The notes: generated by a model from the letters alone, not told the origin. Positions 36,460-46,333 are shown, counted from the first letter of the stretch. The stretch: 64,000 nt of DNA from DATEDA01 sp963789885 (GCA_963789885.1 CAWBNB010000003.1:248001-312000); one strand, 5' to 3'. Numbers and translations: made by a program.

Positions 36460-37626
36460 ATGAGCATCAAGGGCAAGGCCTACATCGTCGGCGCCTACGA
36501 GCACCCGACGCGCAAGGCCGAGCACAAGTCGGTCTCGCAGCTGCATGCCGAGGTCGCGAAGGGCGCGCTCGAGGACGCGGGGCTCAGCAAAAAGGACGTC
36601 GACGGCTACTTCTGCGCCGGCGATGCGCCCGGCCTCGGACCGCTCTCGATGGTGGACTACATGGGCTTGAAGGTGCGGCACGTCGACTCGACCGACACCG
36701 GCGGCTCCTCCTACGTCGTACACGTCGCGCACGCGGCGCAGGCGATCGCGGCGGGCAAATGCAACGTCGCGCTGATCACGCTCGCCGGACGGCCGCGCTC
36801 GGAGGGGTCGAGCGGCACGCAACCGCGGAGCTGGGGCGCCGCGGTGCCCGACGGCCCGTTCGAAGCGCCGTACGGCATCGTGACGGCGAACAGCTACGCG
36901 CTGGTCGCGATGCGCCACATGCACGAGTACGGCACCACCTCCGAGCAGCTCGCGTGGGTGAAGGTCGCCGCTTCGCACCACGCGCAGCACAACCCGCACG
37001 CGATGCTGCGCGAGGTGGTGACGGTGCAGGACGTCCTCGATTCGCCGGTGATCGCCGATCCGCTGCATCGGCTCGACTGCTGCGTGGTGAGCGACGGCGG
37101 CGGTGCGGTGATCGTGGCGCGGCCGGAAATCGCGCGGAGCCTGCAACGCCCGCGCGTGAAGGTGATCGGCACAGGCGAATCGCCGAAGGGGCAGGGCGGC
37201 GGCAAGCTCGACCTCACCGTCTCCGGTGCGGCGTGGTCGGGCGCGATCGCGTTCGAGGAAGCCGGAGTGAAGCCGGCGGACGTCAAGTACGTGTCGATCT
37301 ACGACAGCTTCACGATTACCGTCATCGTGCAGCTGGAGGACCTCGGCTTTTGCCGGAAAGGCGAGGGCGGGAGGTTCGCCGCCGACGGCAACCTCATCTC
37401 CGGCACGGGGAAGCTGCCCTTCAACACCGACGGCGGCGGGCTCTGCAACAACCATCCCGCCAACCGCGGCGGCATGACCAAGGTCATCGAAGCGGTGCGA
37501 CAGCTGCGCGGCGAGGCGCACCCGAAGGTTCAGGTCGCGAACTGCGACCTTGCCCTCGCGCAGGGCACTGGCGGCCAGCTCGCCACGCGGCACGGCAGCG
37601 CGACGTTGATCATGGAACGGGAGTAG
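36460..37626 (+). CDS. Thiolase-fold protein lacking catalytic cysteines, Ltp2-like (388 aa)
   Basis: SCP-x/thiolase superfamily: KAYIVGAYEHPTRKAEHKS start, VSDGGGAVIVARPEIA middle and NNHPANRGG near the C-terminus. The nucleophilic-Cys region reads STDTGGSSYVVHVAHA, with no Cys, and the C-terminal CxG motif is replaced by QGTGGQLATRHGS, so Claisen thiolysis is not expected. A DUF35 OB-fold partner follows after 4 bases. This pairing and the missing cysteines match Ltp2-ChsH2 type acyl-CoA retro-aldolases. I infer side-chain C-C cleavage of an aryl or alkyl hydroxyacyl-CoA. Confidence 0.82.
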   Translation: MSIKGKAYIVGAYEHPTRKAEHKSVSQLHAEVAKGALEDAGLSKKDVDGYFCAGDAPGLGPLSMVDYMGLKVRHVDSTDTGGSSYVVHVAHAAQAIAAGKCNVALITLAGRPRSEGSSGTQPRSWGAAVPDGPFEAPYGIVTANSYALVAMRHMHEYGTTSEQLAWVKVAASHHAQHNPHAMLREVVTVQDVLDSPVIADPLHRLDCCVVSDGGGAVIVARPEIARSLQRPRVKVIGTGESPKGQGGGKLDLTVSGAAWSGAIAFEEAGVKPADVKYVSIYDSFTITVIVQLEDLGFCRKGEGGRFAADGNLISGTGKLPFNTDGGGLCNNHPANRGGMTKVIEAVRQLRGEAHPKVQVANCDLALAQGTGGQLATRHGSATLIMERE

Positions 37627-37630
37627 CGCG

Positions 37631-38032
37631 ATGGCCACGCCATCCCAGGAGCGCAAGATCCCGGCGCCGCTGATCAACGTGGAGAACAAACCGTTCTTCG
37701 ACGCCGCGGCGGAAGGAAAGCTGCTGGTCAAGTTCTGTGTCGCCTGCGGCGAGTATCACCACTATCCGCGGGCGATCTGCCCGTACTGTTTCTCGGACCG
37801 GACCGAGTGGCGCGAGTCGAAGGGCACCGGGACGATCTATACGTGGAGCGTGCTGCGGCGGGGCGTTCCGACGCCTTACTGCCTCGCCTACGTGACGCTC
37901 GACGAGGGCGTGTCGATGATCACCAACATCGTCGGCTGCGATCTGGACGCAATACGGATCGGGCAGAAGGTGCGCGTGGTGTTCAAGCCGACCGACGGGG
38001 GACCGCCGGTGCCGATGTTCAGTCCCGCGTGA
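37631..38032 (+). CDS. DUF35 OB-fold zinc-ribbon protein (133 aa)
   Basis: Zinc ribbon with two CxxC pairs (FCVACGEYHHYPRAICPYC) followed by an OB-fold (GTGTIYTWSVLRR, KVRVVFKPTDGG). Such proteins are obligate partners of thiolase-fold enzymes (ChsH2 C-terminal part, BbsA, archaeal HMG-CoA synthase complex). Its gene directly follows the thiolase-fold gene, so the two almost certainly form a complex. Confidence 0.9.
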   Translation: MATPSQERKIPAPLINVENKPFFDAAAEGKLLVKFCVACGEYHHYPRAICPYCFSDRTEWRESKGTGTIYTWSVLRRGVPTPYCLAYVTLDEGVSMITNIVGCDLDAIRIGQKVRVVFKPTDGGPPVPMFSPA

Positions 38033-38042
38033 CCCCGTAGAC

Positions 38043-39680
38043 ATGGACGCACCTCGCTCGGTCCCCGTCCGCCCCGCCGCCACGATCGTTGTCGCGCGCG
38101 AGGCGGACCGCGGGATCGAGGTGCTGATGGTGCGGCGGACCCGCGCGATGGAGTTCGCCGGCGGCGCGCACGTCTTCCCGGGCGGCGCGGTGGATCCGGC
38201 GGACAGCGACGCGGCGCTGGTGGCCGCCTGCGTCGGGCTCGACGACGCGGAAGCAAGCCGGCGCCTCGGCATTCCCTCGGGCGGCCTCGCCTACTGGATC
38301 TGCGCGATGCGCGAGTGCTTCGAGGAGGCGGGCCTCCTCTACGCCTACGCGGGCGAAGGTCTGGCGCGCTTCGACTCGCCGGCGCGCGACGCGGGAACCT
38401 TCGGCACGATCGTGACGTCGCGCGGGTTGCGGCTCGCCGCCGACCGCCTCGCGTATCTCTCCCACTGGATCACCCAGGCCGGCCGGCCGCGCCGCTACGA
38501 CACGCGCTTCTTCATCGCCGCCGCGCCCGAGCACCAGCGGCCGATGCACGACGGGAGCGAGGCGGTCGGGCACGACTGGATCGCGCCGCGCGCCGCGCTC
38601 GAGCGCCATGCGCAAGGCGAGCTTCACCTGCTGTTCCCCACGATCAAGACGCTCGAGGTACTGGCACGGTTCGGGCGCGTGGACGATGCGATGGACTACG
38701 CGCGGTCGCCGCGGCCGATGCCGCCGATGGCGCCGCGGTCGGCCGTGGGACGTCAGGGACCGAAACTGCTGGTCCCGGGGGATCACGCCTACGCCGAGAT
38801 CGGCAAGCTCGACCCGGACGGCAACGGCACTGCGTCGTACGAGATCGTGCCCGGCACAGTCGTGCAACTTGCGCCGCGCATCCGCCGCCTCACTGCGCCG
38901 AATCCGGGGGCGATGACCGGTCCCGGCACCAACACCTATCTCCTCGGCGACGCCGAGTCGGGTATCGCGGTCATCGATCCAGGTCCGCTGATCGAATCGC
39001 ACATCGACGCGATCGTCGCGTCGGCCGGGGGCAGGATCGACTGGATCCTCTGCACCCATTCCCACGTCGACCATTCCCCGGCCGCGGCGCCGCTCAGGGC
39101 GAGCAGCGGCGCGGCGGTGCTCGGCATGCGCGCGAGACACCCGGAGCGACAGGACCCGACGTTCGTTCCGGACCGGGAGCTGGCCCACGGCGACCGGCTC
39201 GAGCTCGCCGGCTTCCGCCTGCGCGTCCTCCACACGCCGGGCCACGCCTCGAACCAGCTCTGCTTCCTCGAGGAGGGCGAGCGCCTCCTCTTCACCGGCG
39301 ATCACCTGATGCAGGGCTCGACGGTGGTGATCAATCCGCCCGACGGCCACATGGCGACGTACCTCGCGAGCCTCCGGCTGCTGCTTGCCGAAGAGCTCGC
39401 CTACATCGCGCCCGGTCACGGCTTCCTGATGGGTCGTCCGCACGAGATGGTCGAGCGCGTTCTCGTCCACCGCCGCGAGCGCGAGAACAAGGTGATCGCG
39501 CAGCTCGCCGAGCACGGGCCCGTGACACTCGAGGCGCTGCTGTCGCACGTCTACGAGGACGTCCCGCTACGGATGCATCCGGTCGCAAGCCGCTCGCTCC
39601 TCGCGCATCTCCTCAAGCTGCGCGACGAGGGCCGCGCGGCGGAGGCGTCGGGGACGTGGCGGGCCGAGCGCCCGCGCTAG
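38043..39680 (+). CDS. NUDIX hydrolase fused to metallo-beta-lactamase domain (545 aa)
   Basis: Residues ~1-230: NUDIX-like domain resembling NUDT19, with HVFPGGAVDPADSD and the Nudix helix remnant MRECFEEAGLLY (RExxEE). Residues ~270-545: metallo-beta-lactamase fold like LACTB2, with zinc ligands in CTHSHVDHSP, HTPGHASNQ, FTGDHLMQG and the late APGHG, plus a C-terminal winged-helix-like tail. NUDT19-type enzymes cleave CoA and acyl-CoA; LACTB2-like proteins are nucleases or thioesterases. A role in CoA or acyl-CoA turnover would fit its neighbours, but this is inference. It begins 10 bases after the DUF35 stop. Confidence 0.85.
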   Translation: MDAPRSVPVRPAATIVVAREADRGIEVLMVRRTRAMEFAGGAHVFPGGAVDPADSDAALVAACVGLDDAEASRRLGIPSGGLAYWICAMRECFEEAGLLYAYAGEGLARFDSPARDAGTFGTIVTSRGLRLAADRLAYLSHWITQAGRPRRYDTRFFIAAAPEHQRPMHDGSEAVGHDWIAPRAALERHAQGELHLLFPTIKTLEVLARFGRVDDAMDYARSPRPMPPMAPRSAVGRQGPKLLVPGDHAYAEIGKLDPDGNGTASYEIVPGTVVQLAPRIRRLTAPNPGAMTGPGTNTYLLGDAESGIAVIDPGPLIESHIDAIVASAGGRIDWILCTHSHVDHSPAAAPLRASSGAAVLGMRARHPERQDPTFVPDRELAHGDRLELAGFRLRVLHTPGHASNQLCFLEEGERLLFTGDHLMQGSTVVINPPDGHMATYLASLRLLLAEELAYIAPGHGFLMGRPHEMVERVLVHRRERENKVIAQLAEHGPVTLEALLSHVYEDVPLRMHPVASRSLLAHLLKLRDEGRAAEASGTWRAERPR

Positions 39681-39747
39681 TTTTCACGATACGAGGGGCC
39701 ACAGCCCTTCGTGCTCCCGAGACTGGGAAAGCCGCGGCCTTCTTCCT
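39681..39747. terminator. Stem-loop in convergent gap
   Basis: Arms ACGAGGGG (39691-39698) and CCCTTCGT (39705-39712), with one G-T wobble and a 6-base loop, between the convergent NUDIX-MBL and asnS genes. No T-run follows on either strand, so a Rho-independent terminator is only a possibility. Confidence 0.3.
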
Positions 39748-41148
<1,401 letters not shown>

Positions 41149-41220
41149 ATGGATCTCTCGCAAACAGCAAAGGCGGTATTCTGCCCGCCCGGGACGGTTT
41201 GCTTCCGAGGAGATCGATCG

Positions 41221-42021
41221 ATGCCGAAGTTGCTCGCCTGGCTTGCGTGTCTTGCGCTCCCCGTGTTCTTCGGCGGCTGCGCCACGACGAGCGCGCCGCC
41301 CGAGGCGGTCCGCGAGCTTGCGCCCACGGGCAAGCTGCGTGCTGCGATCAACTACGGCAACCCGGTGCTGGCGCAGCGCGATCCCGCGACCGGCCAGCCG
41401 CGGGGCGTCTCCGCGGACCTTGCGCGCGAGCTGGGCAAACGTCTGGGCGTTCCGGTCGAGTTCGTCACCTTCGACGCCGCCGGCAAGGTGTTCGACGCGA
41501 TGGGGAGCGGGGCGTGGGACGTCGCCTTCCTCGCGATCGATCCGGCGCGCGCCGCCGGGATCGACTTCACCGCCCCGTACGTCATCGTCGAGGGCGGCTA
41601 CCTCGTGCCGGTGAGCTCGCCGCTCCGCGCGATCGGCGACGTGGACCGCGAAGGGGTGCGGATCGCGGTCGGCAACAAGAGCGCCTACGACCTCTATCTC
41701 TCGCGCACGCTCAAGCGCGCGCAGCTCGTCCGCGCGCCGACCGGGCCGGCCTCGCTCGAGCTGTTCGTGAAAGAGAAACTCGAGGTCGCGGCGGGCGTGA
41801 AGCAGCCGCTGGTCAAGTTCGCGCAGACCAACCCGGACGTCCGCGTGATGGACGGCCGGTTCATGGTGATCGAACAGGCGATGGGCACGCCGCGCGGCCG
41901 CGAAGCCGGCGCGCGCTACCTGCGGGAGTTCGTCGAGGAGATGAAGGCGTCGGGCTTCGTTGCCGCCGGGTTCGCGCGCAGCGGCCAGGTCGACGCGGCC
42001 GTCGCGCCGCCGGCGCGGTAA
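41221..42021 (+). CDS. Family 3 solute-binding lipoprotein (266 aa)
   Basis: PBPb-type amino-acid-binding receptor. ATG at 41221 has RBS GAGGAGA. Signal sequence MPKLLAWLACLALPVFFGG ends in a lipobox Cys. Domain motifs: TGKLRAAINYGNPVLA, ADLARELGKRLGVPVEFVTF, and DVAFLAIDPARAAGIDFT. No permease or ATPase gene adjoins. Ligand is probably an amino acid or a related small acid. Its stop lies 6 bases from the convergent toxin gene. Confidence 0.85.
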   Translation: MPKLLAWLACLALPVFFGGCATTSAPPEAVRELAPTGKLRAAINYGNPVLAQRDPATGQPRGVSADLARELGKRLGVPVEFVTFDAAGKVFDAMGSGAWDVAFLAIDPARAAGIDFTAPYVIVEGGYLVPVSSPLRAIGDVDREGVRIAVGNKSAYDLYLSRTLKRAQLVRAPTGPASLELFVKEKLEVAAGVKQPLVKFAQTNPDVRVMDGRFMVIEQAMGTPRGREAGARYLREFVEEMKASGFVAAGFARSGQVDAAVAPPAR

Positions 42022-42027
42022 TGGAGG

Positions 42028-42303
42028 TCAGCGGTCTTCCCGCGTATGGAAGAGCCTGAGCACGACCACGTCTCGATCCGTCAACTCGTAACGGATCTCG
42101 TAGTCCCCGACGAGCACGCGCCGCACCTCCCGCGGCTCGAATTCGCGCAAACGGATCCCGAGACGCGGATGGGCCGGGATCCGCTTCGCTCCTGCGACGA
42201 GCTGGCGCACCGCCCGGCCAGCGGCCTGCGGATTCACCGGGAGAAGAAACTCGTACAGGCGGACGAGATCGGAGTGAGCCTTGCTCGTCCAGCGAAGCGC
42301 CAA
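42028..42303 (-). CDS. ParE/RelE-type toxin (91 aa)
   Basis: Small basic alpha-beta protein of the ParE/RelE superfamily: RWTSKAHSDLVRLYEFL at the N-terminus, AVRQLVAGAKRIPAHPRLG, then REVRRVLVGDYEIRYELTD and VVVLRLFHTRED, the conserved C-terminal core. The start is a TTG at 42303, two bases after the antitoxin stop; the frame is open further upstream, but that would run through the antitoxin gene. Expected action: inhibition of gyrase (ParE) or ribosome-dependent mRNA cleavage (RelE), blocked by the upstream antitoxin. ParE is favoured by the CopG-type partner. Confidence 0.85.
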   Translation of the reverse strand: MALRWTSKAHSDLVRLYEFLLPVNPQAAGRAVRQLVAGAKRIPAHPRLGIRLREFEPREVRRVLVGDYEIRYELTDRDVVVLRLFHTREDR

Positions 42304-42305
42304 CG

Positions 42306-42563
42306 CTAACGCCGGCGGGGGTTCTTCGGCTTTGCGAGCCGCGCCGCCCAGGCCTCGACCTCGGCGTGTTCCAGCGTTCGCCCGGCGTCGACGTCGGCGA
42401 GGGCCTCGAGCGTGAGGCGATGACGCTTGTCCTCGAGCGCGAGGTACGAGGCAATGGCTTCCTTGACGACCCACCCCTTCGGACGGTCGAGCCGCGCCGC
42501 GAGGTCGTCAAGCCGCTCGGCGAGCTCGGTGGGCAGGTGAGTGGTGACGACCCTGGTATCCAA
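42306..42563 (-). CDS. CopG/ParD-like ribbon-helix-helix antitoxin (85 aa)
   Basis: N-terminal ribbon-helix-helix: VVTTHLPTELAERLDDLAAR (strand and first helix) followed by KGWVVKEAIASYLALEDKRH (second helix). The C-terminal tail, ALADVDAGRTLEHAEVEAW, is acidic and should bind the toxin. Initiation would be at TTG 42563, just after the operator repeat. It precedes the toxin gene, the usual type II order, and is expected to repress its own operon. Confidence 0.85.
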   Translation of the reverse strand: MDTRVVTTHLPTELAERLDDLAARLDRPKGWVVKEAIASYLALEDKRHRLTLEALADVDAGRTLEHAEVEAWAARLAKPKNPRRR

Positions 42564-42570
42564 TCCTGAG

Positions 42571-42597
42571 CTTTCTCAATCAAAACGATTGAAAGAG
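42571..42597. promoter_or_regulatory. Toxin-antitoxin operator (inverted repeat)
   Basis: Arms CTTTCTCAATC and GATTGAAAGAG match at 9 of 11 positions, including a perfect inner TCAATC/GATTGA, around an AAAAC spacer. This unusually AT-rich stretch lies 8 bases upstream of the antitoxin start, where ribbon-helix-helix autorepressor sites are found. Confidence 0.6.
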
Positions 42598-42648
42598 ATT
42601 AACGGATCGGCCGGCGATCTGCAACCAGCTGCGGCGCCGGCGGCCCGC

Positions 42649-43821
42649 TCAATCGCCGCGCCCCCAAAGCCGCTTCGAAGCGATCCGCGCTCCGGCGACC
42701 AGCGACTCGAACTTCGCCCACACGACGCTCTCGTGGATCTCGTCCGAGCCGGCGAAGGTGCCGAAACCGCAGTCGGCGCCGGCGATGACGTTCTCGCGCC
42801 CGACGATTTTCGCAAACCGCTCGATCCGGTCGGCGACCACTTCCGGGTGCTCGACCATCACGTTCGAGTGCGTGATCGTCCCCGGGATGAGGATCGTGTC
42901 CGCGGGGAGCTTGACGCCCTCCCACACCCGCCACTCGTGCTCGTGGCGCGGGTTTGCGGCTTCGAACGAGTACGCGCCGGCGCGGATGCGCAGCAGGAGG
43001 TCGATGATGTCCTTCAGCTCCATGTCGTGCTGGCGCGGGCCGATGTTGATGCCGTAGCAGCTGTGCCACCGCACCCGGTCGCGCGGCAGGTCGCGCAGCG
43101 CGTGGTTGAGCGCCTCGATCCGGACCTCCGCCCACTTGCGGACGTCCGCAGTGTCCTTGTCCGCGTGGATGACGTGGTAGGTGAGGATGCGCGGGTCGTC
43201 GATCTGCAGGATGAAGCCCGCGTCGACGATCGCCTTGTACTCCTCGCGCATCGCGTCGGCGATGGCGAACAGGAACTCCTCCTGCGTCTTGTAGTAGCGG
43301 TTCCGCTGCCAGTCCTCGACGCTGGTCGGCGAGATCGACGGCATGAACGTGTCCTCGACGGCCCGGCCTTTGAGCGCCGCTTTCAGGTTGGCGATGTCCG
43401 CCTGGATGTGCTCGTGCCCCTTGTAGGCGATCGGGCCGGTGCACGCCATGTGGCGCGCCCCGGCGGACGGGCTCGGGTAGATCCGGCCGAACCATTCGTA
43501 GAACTCCGGAAACGCTTTCACTTCCCGCGAGTTCCGCCACGGGCTGCCGAATACCTCGTCGATGACCTCGAAGCCGGCGAGGCGATCGTTGGTGTAGTGG
43601 ATGAAGCCGGGCTTGCCCATCTCGCCGTCGTCGACGACGTCCACGCCGAGCTCGACCTGCTTGCGCACGATGTCGGTGACCGCGCCGCGCACGCGCGTGG
43701 CGAACGCCAGCGGATCCTGGACCTCGCCGCGCTCCTTCGCGCGAAGCATCGGGAGCAGGTCGGCCGGGCGCGGGAGGCTGCCGACGTGGGTAGTGAGTAT
43801 CCGATCCGTGCTGCGCTTCAT
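42649..43821 (-). CDS. MetE-core cobalamin-independent methyltransferase family protein (390 aa)
   Basis: Corresponds to the C-terminal catalytic domain of MetE only; the N-terminal domain is absent, as in short core-MetE proteins. LTTHVGSLPRP begins the barrel. All zinc ligands are visible: His and Cys in WHSCYG, Glu in SFEAANPR, and Cys in GADCGFGTF. It should bind zinc-activated thiol and transfer a methyl group, perhaps to homocysteine from methylcobalamin or another donor. In betaproteobacteria such paralogues also occur in catabolic settings, so methionine synthesis is not assured. ATG at 43821. Confidence 0.85.
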   Translation of the reverse strand: MKRSTDRILTTHVGSLPRPADLLPMLRAKERGEVQDPLAFATRVRGAVTDIVRKQVELGVDVVDDGEMGKPGFIHYTNDRLAGFEVIDEVFGSPWRNSREVKAFPEFYEWFGRIYPSPSAGARHMACTGPIAYKGHEHIQADIANLKAALKGRAVEDTFMPSISPTSVEDWQRNRYYKTQEEFLFAIADAMREEYKAIVDAGFILQIDDPRILTYHVIHADKDTADVRKWAEVRIEALNHALRDLPRDRVRWHSCYGINIGPRQHDMELKDIIDLLLRIRAGAYSFEAANPRHEHEWRVWEGVKLPADTILIPGTITHSNVMVEHPEVVADRIERFAKIVGRENVIAGADCGFGTFAGSDEIHESVVWAKFESLVAGARIASKRLWGRGD

Positions 43822-43943
43822 CGGAGTGTGAACCTCGCGGTGGGGTGGTCGCGCGATTGTACGTGCGGACGGGCGCCGGCTGCCGCGCGGCGGCGTTGGC
43901 GGGTATCCTGCGCCCCGGACACCCGACCGCGGAGCACACGCAC

Positions 43944-44846
43944 ATGACCGCCTCCCAATCCGTCCGTCTCAACACGCTGCTCGGCGAGCATCCCGGCACC
44001 GCGGCGCTGAGGCGGGGCGAAGTCCGCTCGCCGCGGGTCGAGCTCGACATTGCCGACGTGAAAGCGGCGAGCACGGCGTTCAAGCGCGTCGTGCGGGACC
44101 TCGAGTTCGATCTCGCCGAGCTCGCGATCGTCACCTTTCTGATCGCGAAGGCCCACGGCAAGCCGCTCGTCCTGCTGCCGGCGGTGGTCATGGGCCGCTT
44201 CCAGCACCCGTACCTCGTCTACAACCCGGCGCGGGGACCGCTCGCGCCGGGCGATCTCGCCGGCCGGCGGGTCGGCGTCCGCTCGTACTCGGTGACCACC
44301 GGCGCCTGGGTGCGCGGCATCCTCTCGGACGACTACGGCGTGGACCTCGACCGCGTGACCTGGGTAACGGTCGAAGAGGCGCACGTCGCCGAGTTCCGCG
44401 ACCCGCCCAACGTGGAGCGCGCACCGGCCGGGAAGGATCTCGCGACGATGCTGCGCGACGGGACGCTCGACGCCGCGATCCTCGGCGAGGTGCCGGCGCC
44501 CGACTCGCCGTTCAAGCCGCTGATCCCGGACCCGCCCGCCGCGGCGCGGGACTGGCAGCGCCGGCACGGCGCGATCCAGATCAACCACATGGTGGTCGTC
44601 ACCGAGGCGCTCTCGCGCGCGCAGCCGGACGCGGTGCGCGAGGCCTACCGGCTGCTCGCCGAAGGGAAACGCATCGCCGGCCTGCCGAAGGCGGGAGAGC
44701 TCGACACGACGCCGTTCGGTCTGGACGCGAACCGGCGCAATCTCGAGGTGGCGATCGACTGCGTGCACCGGCAGCGGCTCATTCCGCGGCGGTTCACGGT
44801 GGACGAGCTCTTCGACGACGTCACGCGCACCCTGCCGGCCGTCTAG
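43944..44846 (+). CDS. 4,5-dihydroxyphthalate decarboxylase-like protein (300 aa)
   Basis: Periplasmic-binding-protein fold without a signal peptide: ATG at 43944 is followed directly by TASQSVRLNTLLGEHPGT. Segments RVVRDLEFDLAELAIVTFLI, LAGRRVGVRSYSVTTGAWVR and GILSDDYGVDLDRVTWVTVE resemble the Pht5-type 4,5-dihydroxyphthalate decarboxylases, which are cytosolic enzymes built on this fold. A GGAG lies about 14 bases upstream. The Pht3/Pht4-like pair at 50.7-53.3 kb makes a phthalate-type role plausible. Alternative: a binding protein of unknown ligand whose export signal has been lost. Confidence 0.7.
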   Translation: MTASQSVRLNTLLGEHPGTAALRRGEVRSPRVELDIADVKAASTAFKRVVRDLEFDLAELAIVTFLIAKAHGKPLVLLPAVVMGRFQHPYLVYNPARGPLAPGDLAGRRVGVRSYSVTTGAWVRGILSDDYGVDLDRVTWVTVEEAHVAEFRDPPNVERAPAGKDLATMLRDGTLDAAILGEVPAPDSPFKPLIPDPPAAARDWQRRHGAIQINHMVVVTEALSRAQPDAVREAYRLLAEGKRIAGLPKAGELDTTPFGLDANRRNLEVAIDCVHRQRLIPRRFTVDELFDDVTRTLPAV

Positions 44847-44925
44847 AGTGCGCGAAGCCGCGCGCGCAGCGCGAGCTTTTCGCGCCGGAGCGGCCGATCC
44901 GCTGGCATAATCGCGGCGGACGTTC

Positions 44926-45666
44926 ATGCGGATCCTGCTCTCGAACGACGACGGTTACTTCGCCCCCGGGCTCGCGGTCCTCGCCGCGGCGCTCGACGGC
45001 CTCGGCACGGTGACGGTGGTTGCGCCCGAGCGCGACCGCAGCGGCGCCTCCAACTCCCTCACGCTCGATCGTCCGCTCGCGGTGCGGCGCTCGGCGAACG
45101 GCTTCCTCTTCGTCGACGGCACGCCGACCGACTGCGTGCACCTCGCGGTGACCGGGCTGCTCGAGGCGCTGCCGGACGTCGTCGTGTCCGGGATCAACCT
45201 CGGCGCGAACATGGGCGACGACACGATCTACTCCGGCACGGTCGCCGCGGCGACCGAGGGCTATCTCCTCGGCATCCCGTCGATCGCCGTGTCGCTCACG
45301 AGCAAGGAGGGCCGTTACTACGAGACGGCCGGGAGCGTTGCGCGCGAGCTCATCGAGCAGTTCGCGCGGCGGCCGGCGCCGCAGCCGATACTGCTGAACG
45401 TCAACGTGCCCGATCTCCCGCGCGACGCGCTGCAGGGGCGCGAGGTGACGCGGCTCGGCAAGCGCCACAAGGCAGAAGGCGTGGTGAAGACCGTCAACCC
45501 GCGCGGCCAGACGGTGTACTGGATCGGCGCTGCGGGCGAAGCCCAGGACGCGGGGCCGGGCACCGACTTCAATGCGGTCGCCGCGGGCCGCGTCTCGATC
45601 ACGCCGCTCCAGATGGATCTCACTCATCCCCAGCAGATCGCGCTCGTGAAGGATTGGCTCGCATGA
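44926..45666 (+). CDS. surE: 5'/3'-nucleotidase SurE (246 aa)
   Basis: The metal-binding N-terminus MRILLSNDDGYFAPGL holds the catalytic Asp pair; SGASNSLTLDRPL, the SGINLGANMGDDTIYSGTVA segment and the ASIAVSL-like PSIAVSLTSKEG follow. Cytosolic survival phosphatase acting on nucleoside monophosphates. It is first in the conserved surE-pcm-nlpD-rpoS operon and ends 7 bases before pcm. A CATAAT (44906-44911) could be its -10 box; I see no convincing -35. Confidence 0.96.
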   Translation: MRILLSNDDGYFAPGLAVLAAALDGLGTVTVVAPERDRSGASNSLTLDRPLAVRRSANGFLFVDGTPTDCVHLAVTGLLEALPDVVVSGINLGANMGDDTIYSGTVAAATEGYLLGIPSIAVSLTSKEGRYYETAGSVARELIEQFARRPAPQPILLNVNVPDLPRDALQGREVTRLGKRHKAEGVVKTVNPRGQTVYWIGAAGEAQDAGPGTDFNAVAAGRVSITPLQMDLTHPQQIALVKDWLA

Positions 45667-45673
45667 GGGCAGC

Positions 45674-46333
45674 ATGACCGCTGCGCTCCCGCCCGGCGTC
45701 GGCATGACCTCGCAGCGCACGCGCGACCGGATGGTGGCGCGGCTGCGCCAGCAGGGCATCGCGGACGAGACGGTGCTCGCGGCGATGTCGGCGGTGCCGC
45801 GGCACGCCTTCGTGGCGGAGGCGCTCGCGAGCCGCGCGTACGAGGACGACGCGCTGCCGATCGGCTTCGAGCAGTTCATCTCGCGGCCCTACACGGTCGC
45901 GCGGATGCTCGAGGCGGCGCGCGCCGGGCGATCACTCGGGCGCGCGCTCGAGGTCGGTACCGGGTGCGGCTACCAGGCGGCGGTGCTCGCGCGCATCGCG
46001 TCCGAAGCGTATTCGGTCGAGCGCCTGGCGGCGCTCGGCGAGAAGGCGCGGGCCAACCTGCGACCGCTGCGAATCCCGAACCTCCGCCTCATGCACGGCG
46101 ACGGCTACCGCGGCCTGCCCGAAGTCGCGCCGTTCGATGCGATCGTCGTCGCCGCGGCCGCGCCCGCGGCGCCGCGGGCGCTCCTCGACCAGCTCGCCCG
46201 GGGCGGGCGGCTGGTCATCCCGGTCGGGACGGACGAGCAGGAGCTGCGCCTCTTCGAGCGCACCCCGGCCGGGGTGAAGGAGCGAAAGCTCGAGGCCGCC
46301 CGGTTCGTACCGCTCAAGACGGGGAAGGGATGA
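45674..46333 (+). CDS. pcm: Protein-L-isoaspartate O-methyltransferase (219 aa)
   Basis: SAM-dependent methyltransferase that starts repair of isoaspartyl residues. It has AMSAVPRHAFV, the SAM motif I LEVGTGCGYQAAVLARI and LRLMHGDGYRG. The usual IGxGQTISQPY substrate motif reads IGFEQFISRPYTVARM, with Glu-Phe for Gln-Thr and Arg for Gln, a modest variation. ATG at 45674. Its stop overlaps the nlpD start (ATGA). Confidence 0.93.
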   Translation: MTAALPPGVGMTSQRTRDRMVARLRQQGIADETVLAAMSAVPRHAFVAEALASRAYEDDALPIGFEQFISRPYTVARMLEAARAGRSLGRALEVGTGCGYQAAVLARIASEAYSVERLAALGEKARANLRPLRIPNLRLMHGDGYRGLPEVAPFDAIVVAAAAPAAPRALLDQLARGGRLVIPVGTDEQELRLFERTPAGVKERKLEAARFVPLKTGKG

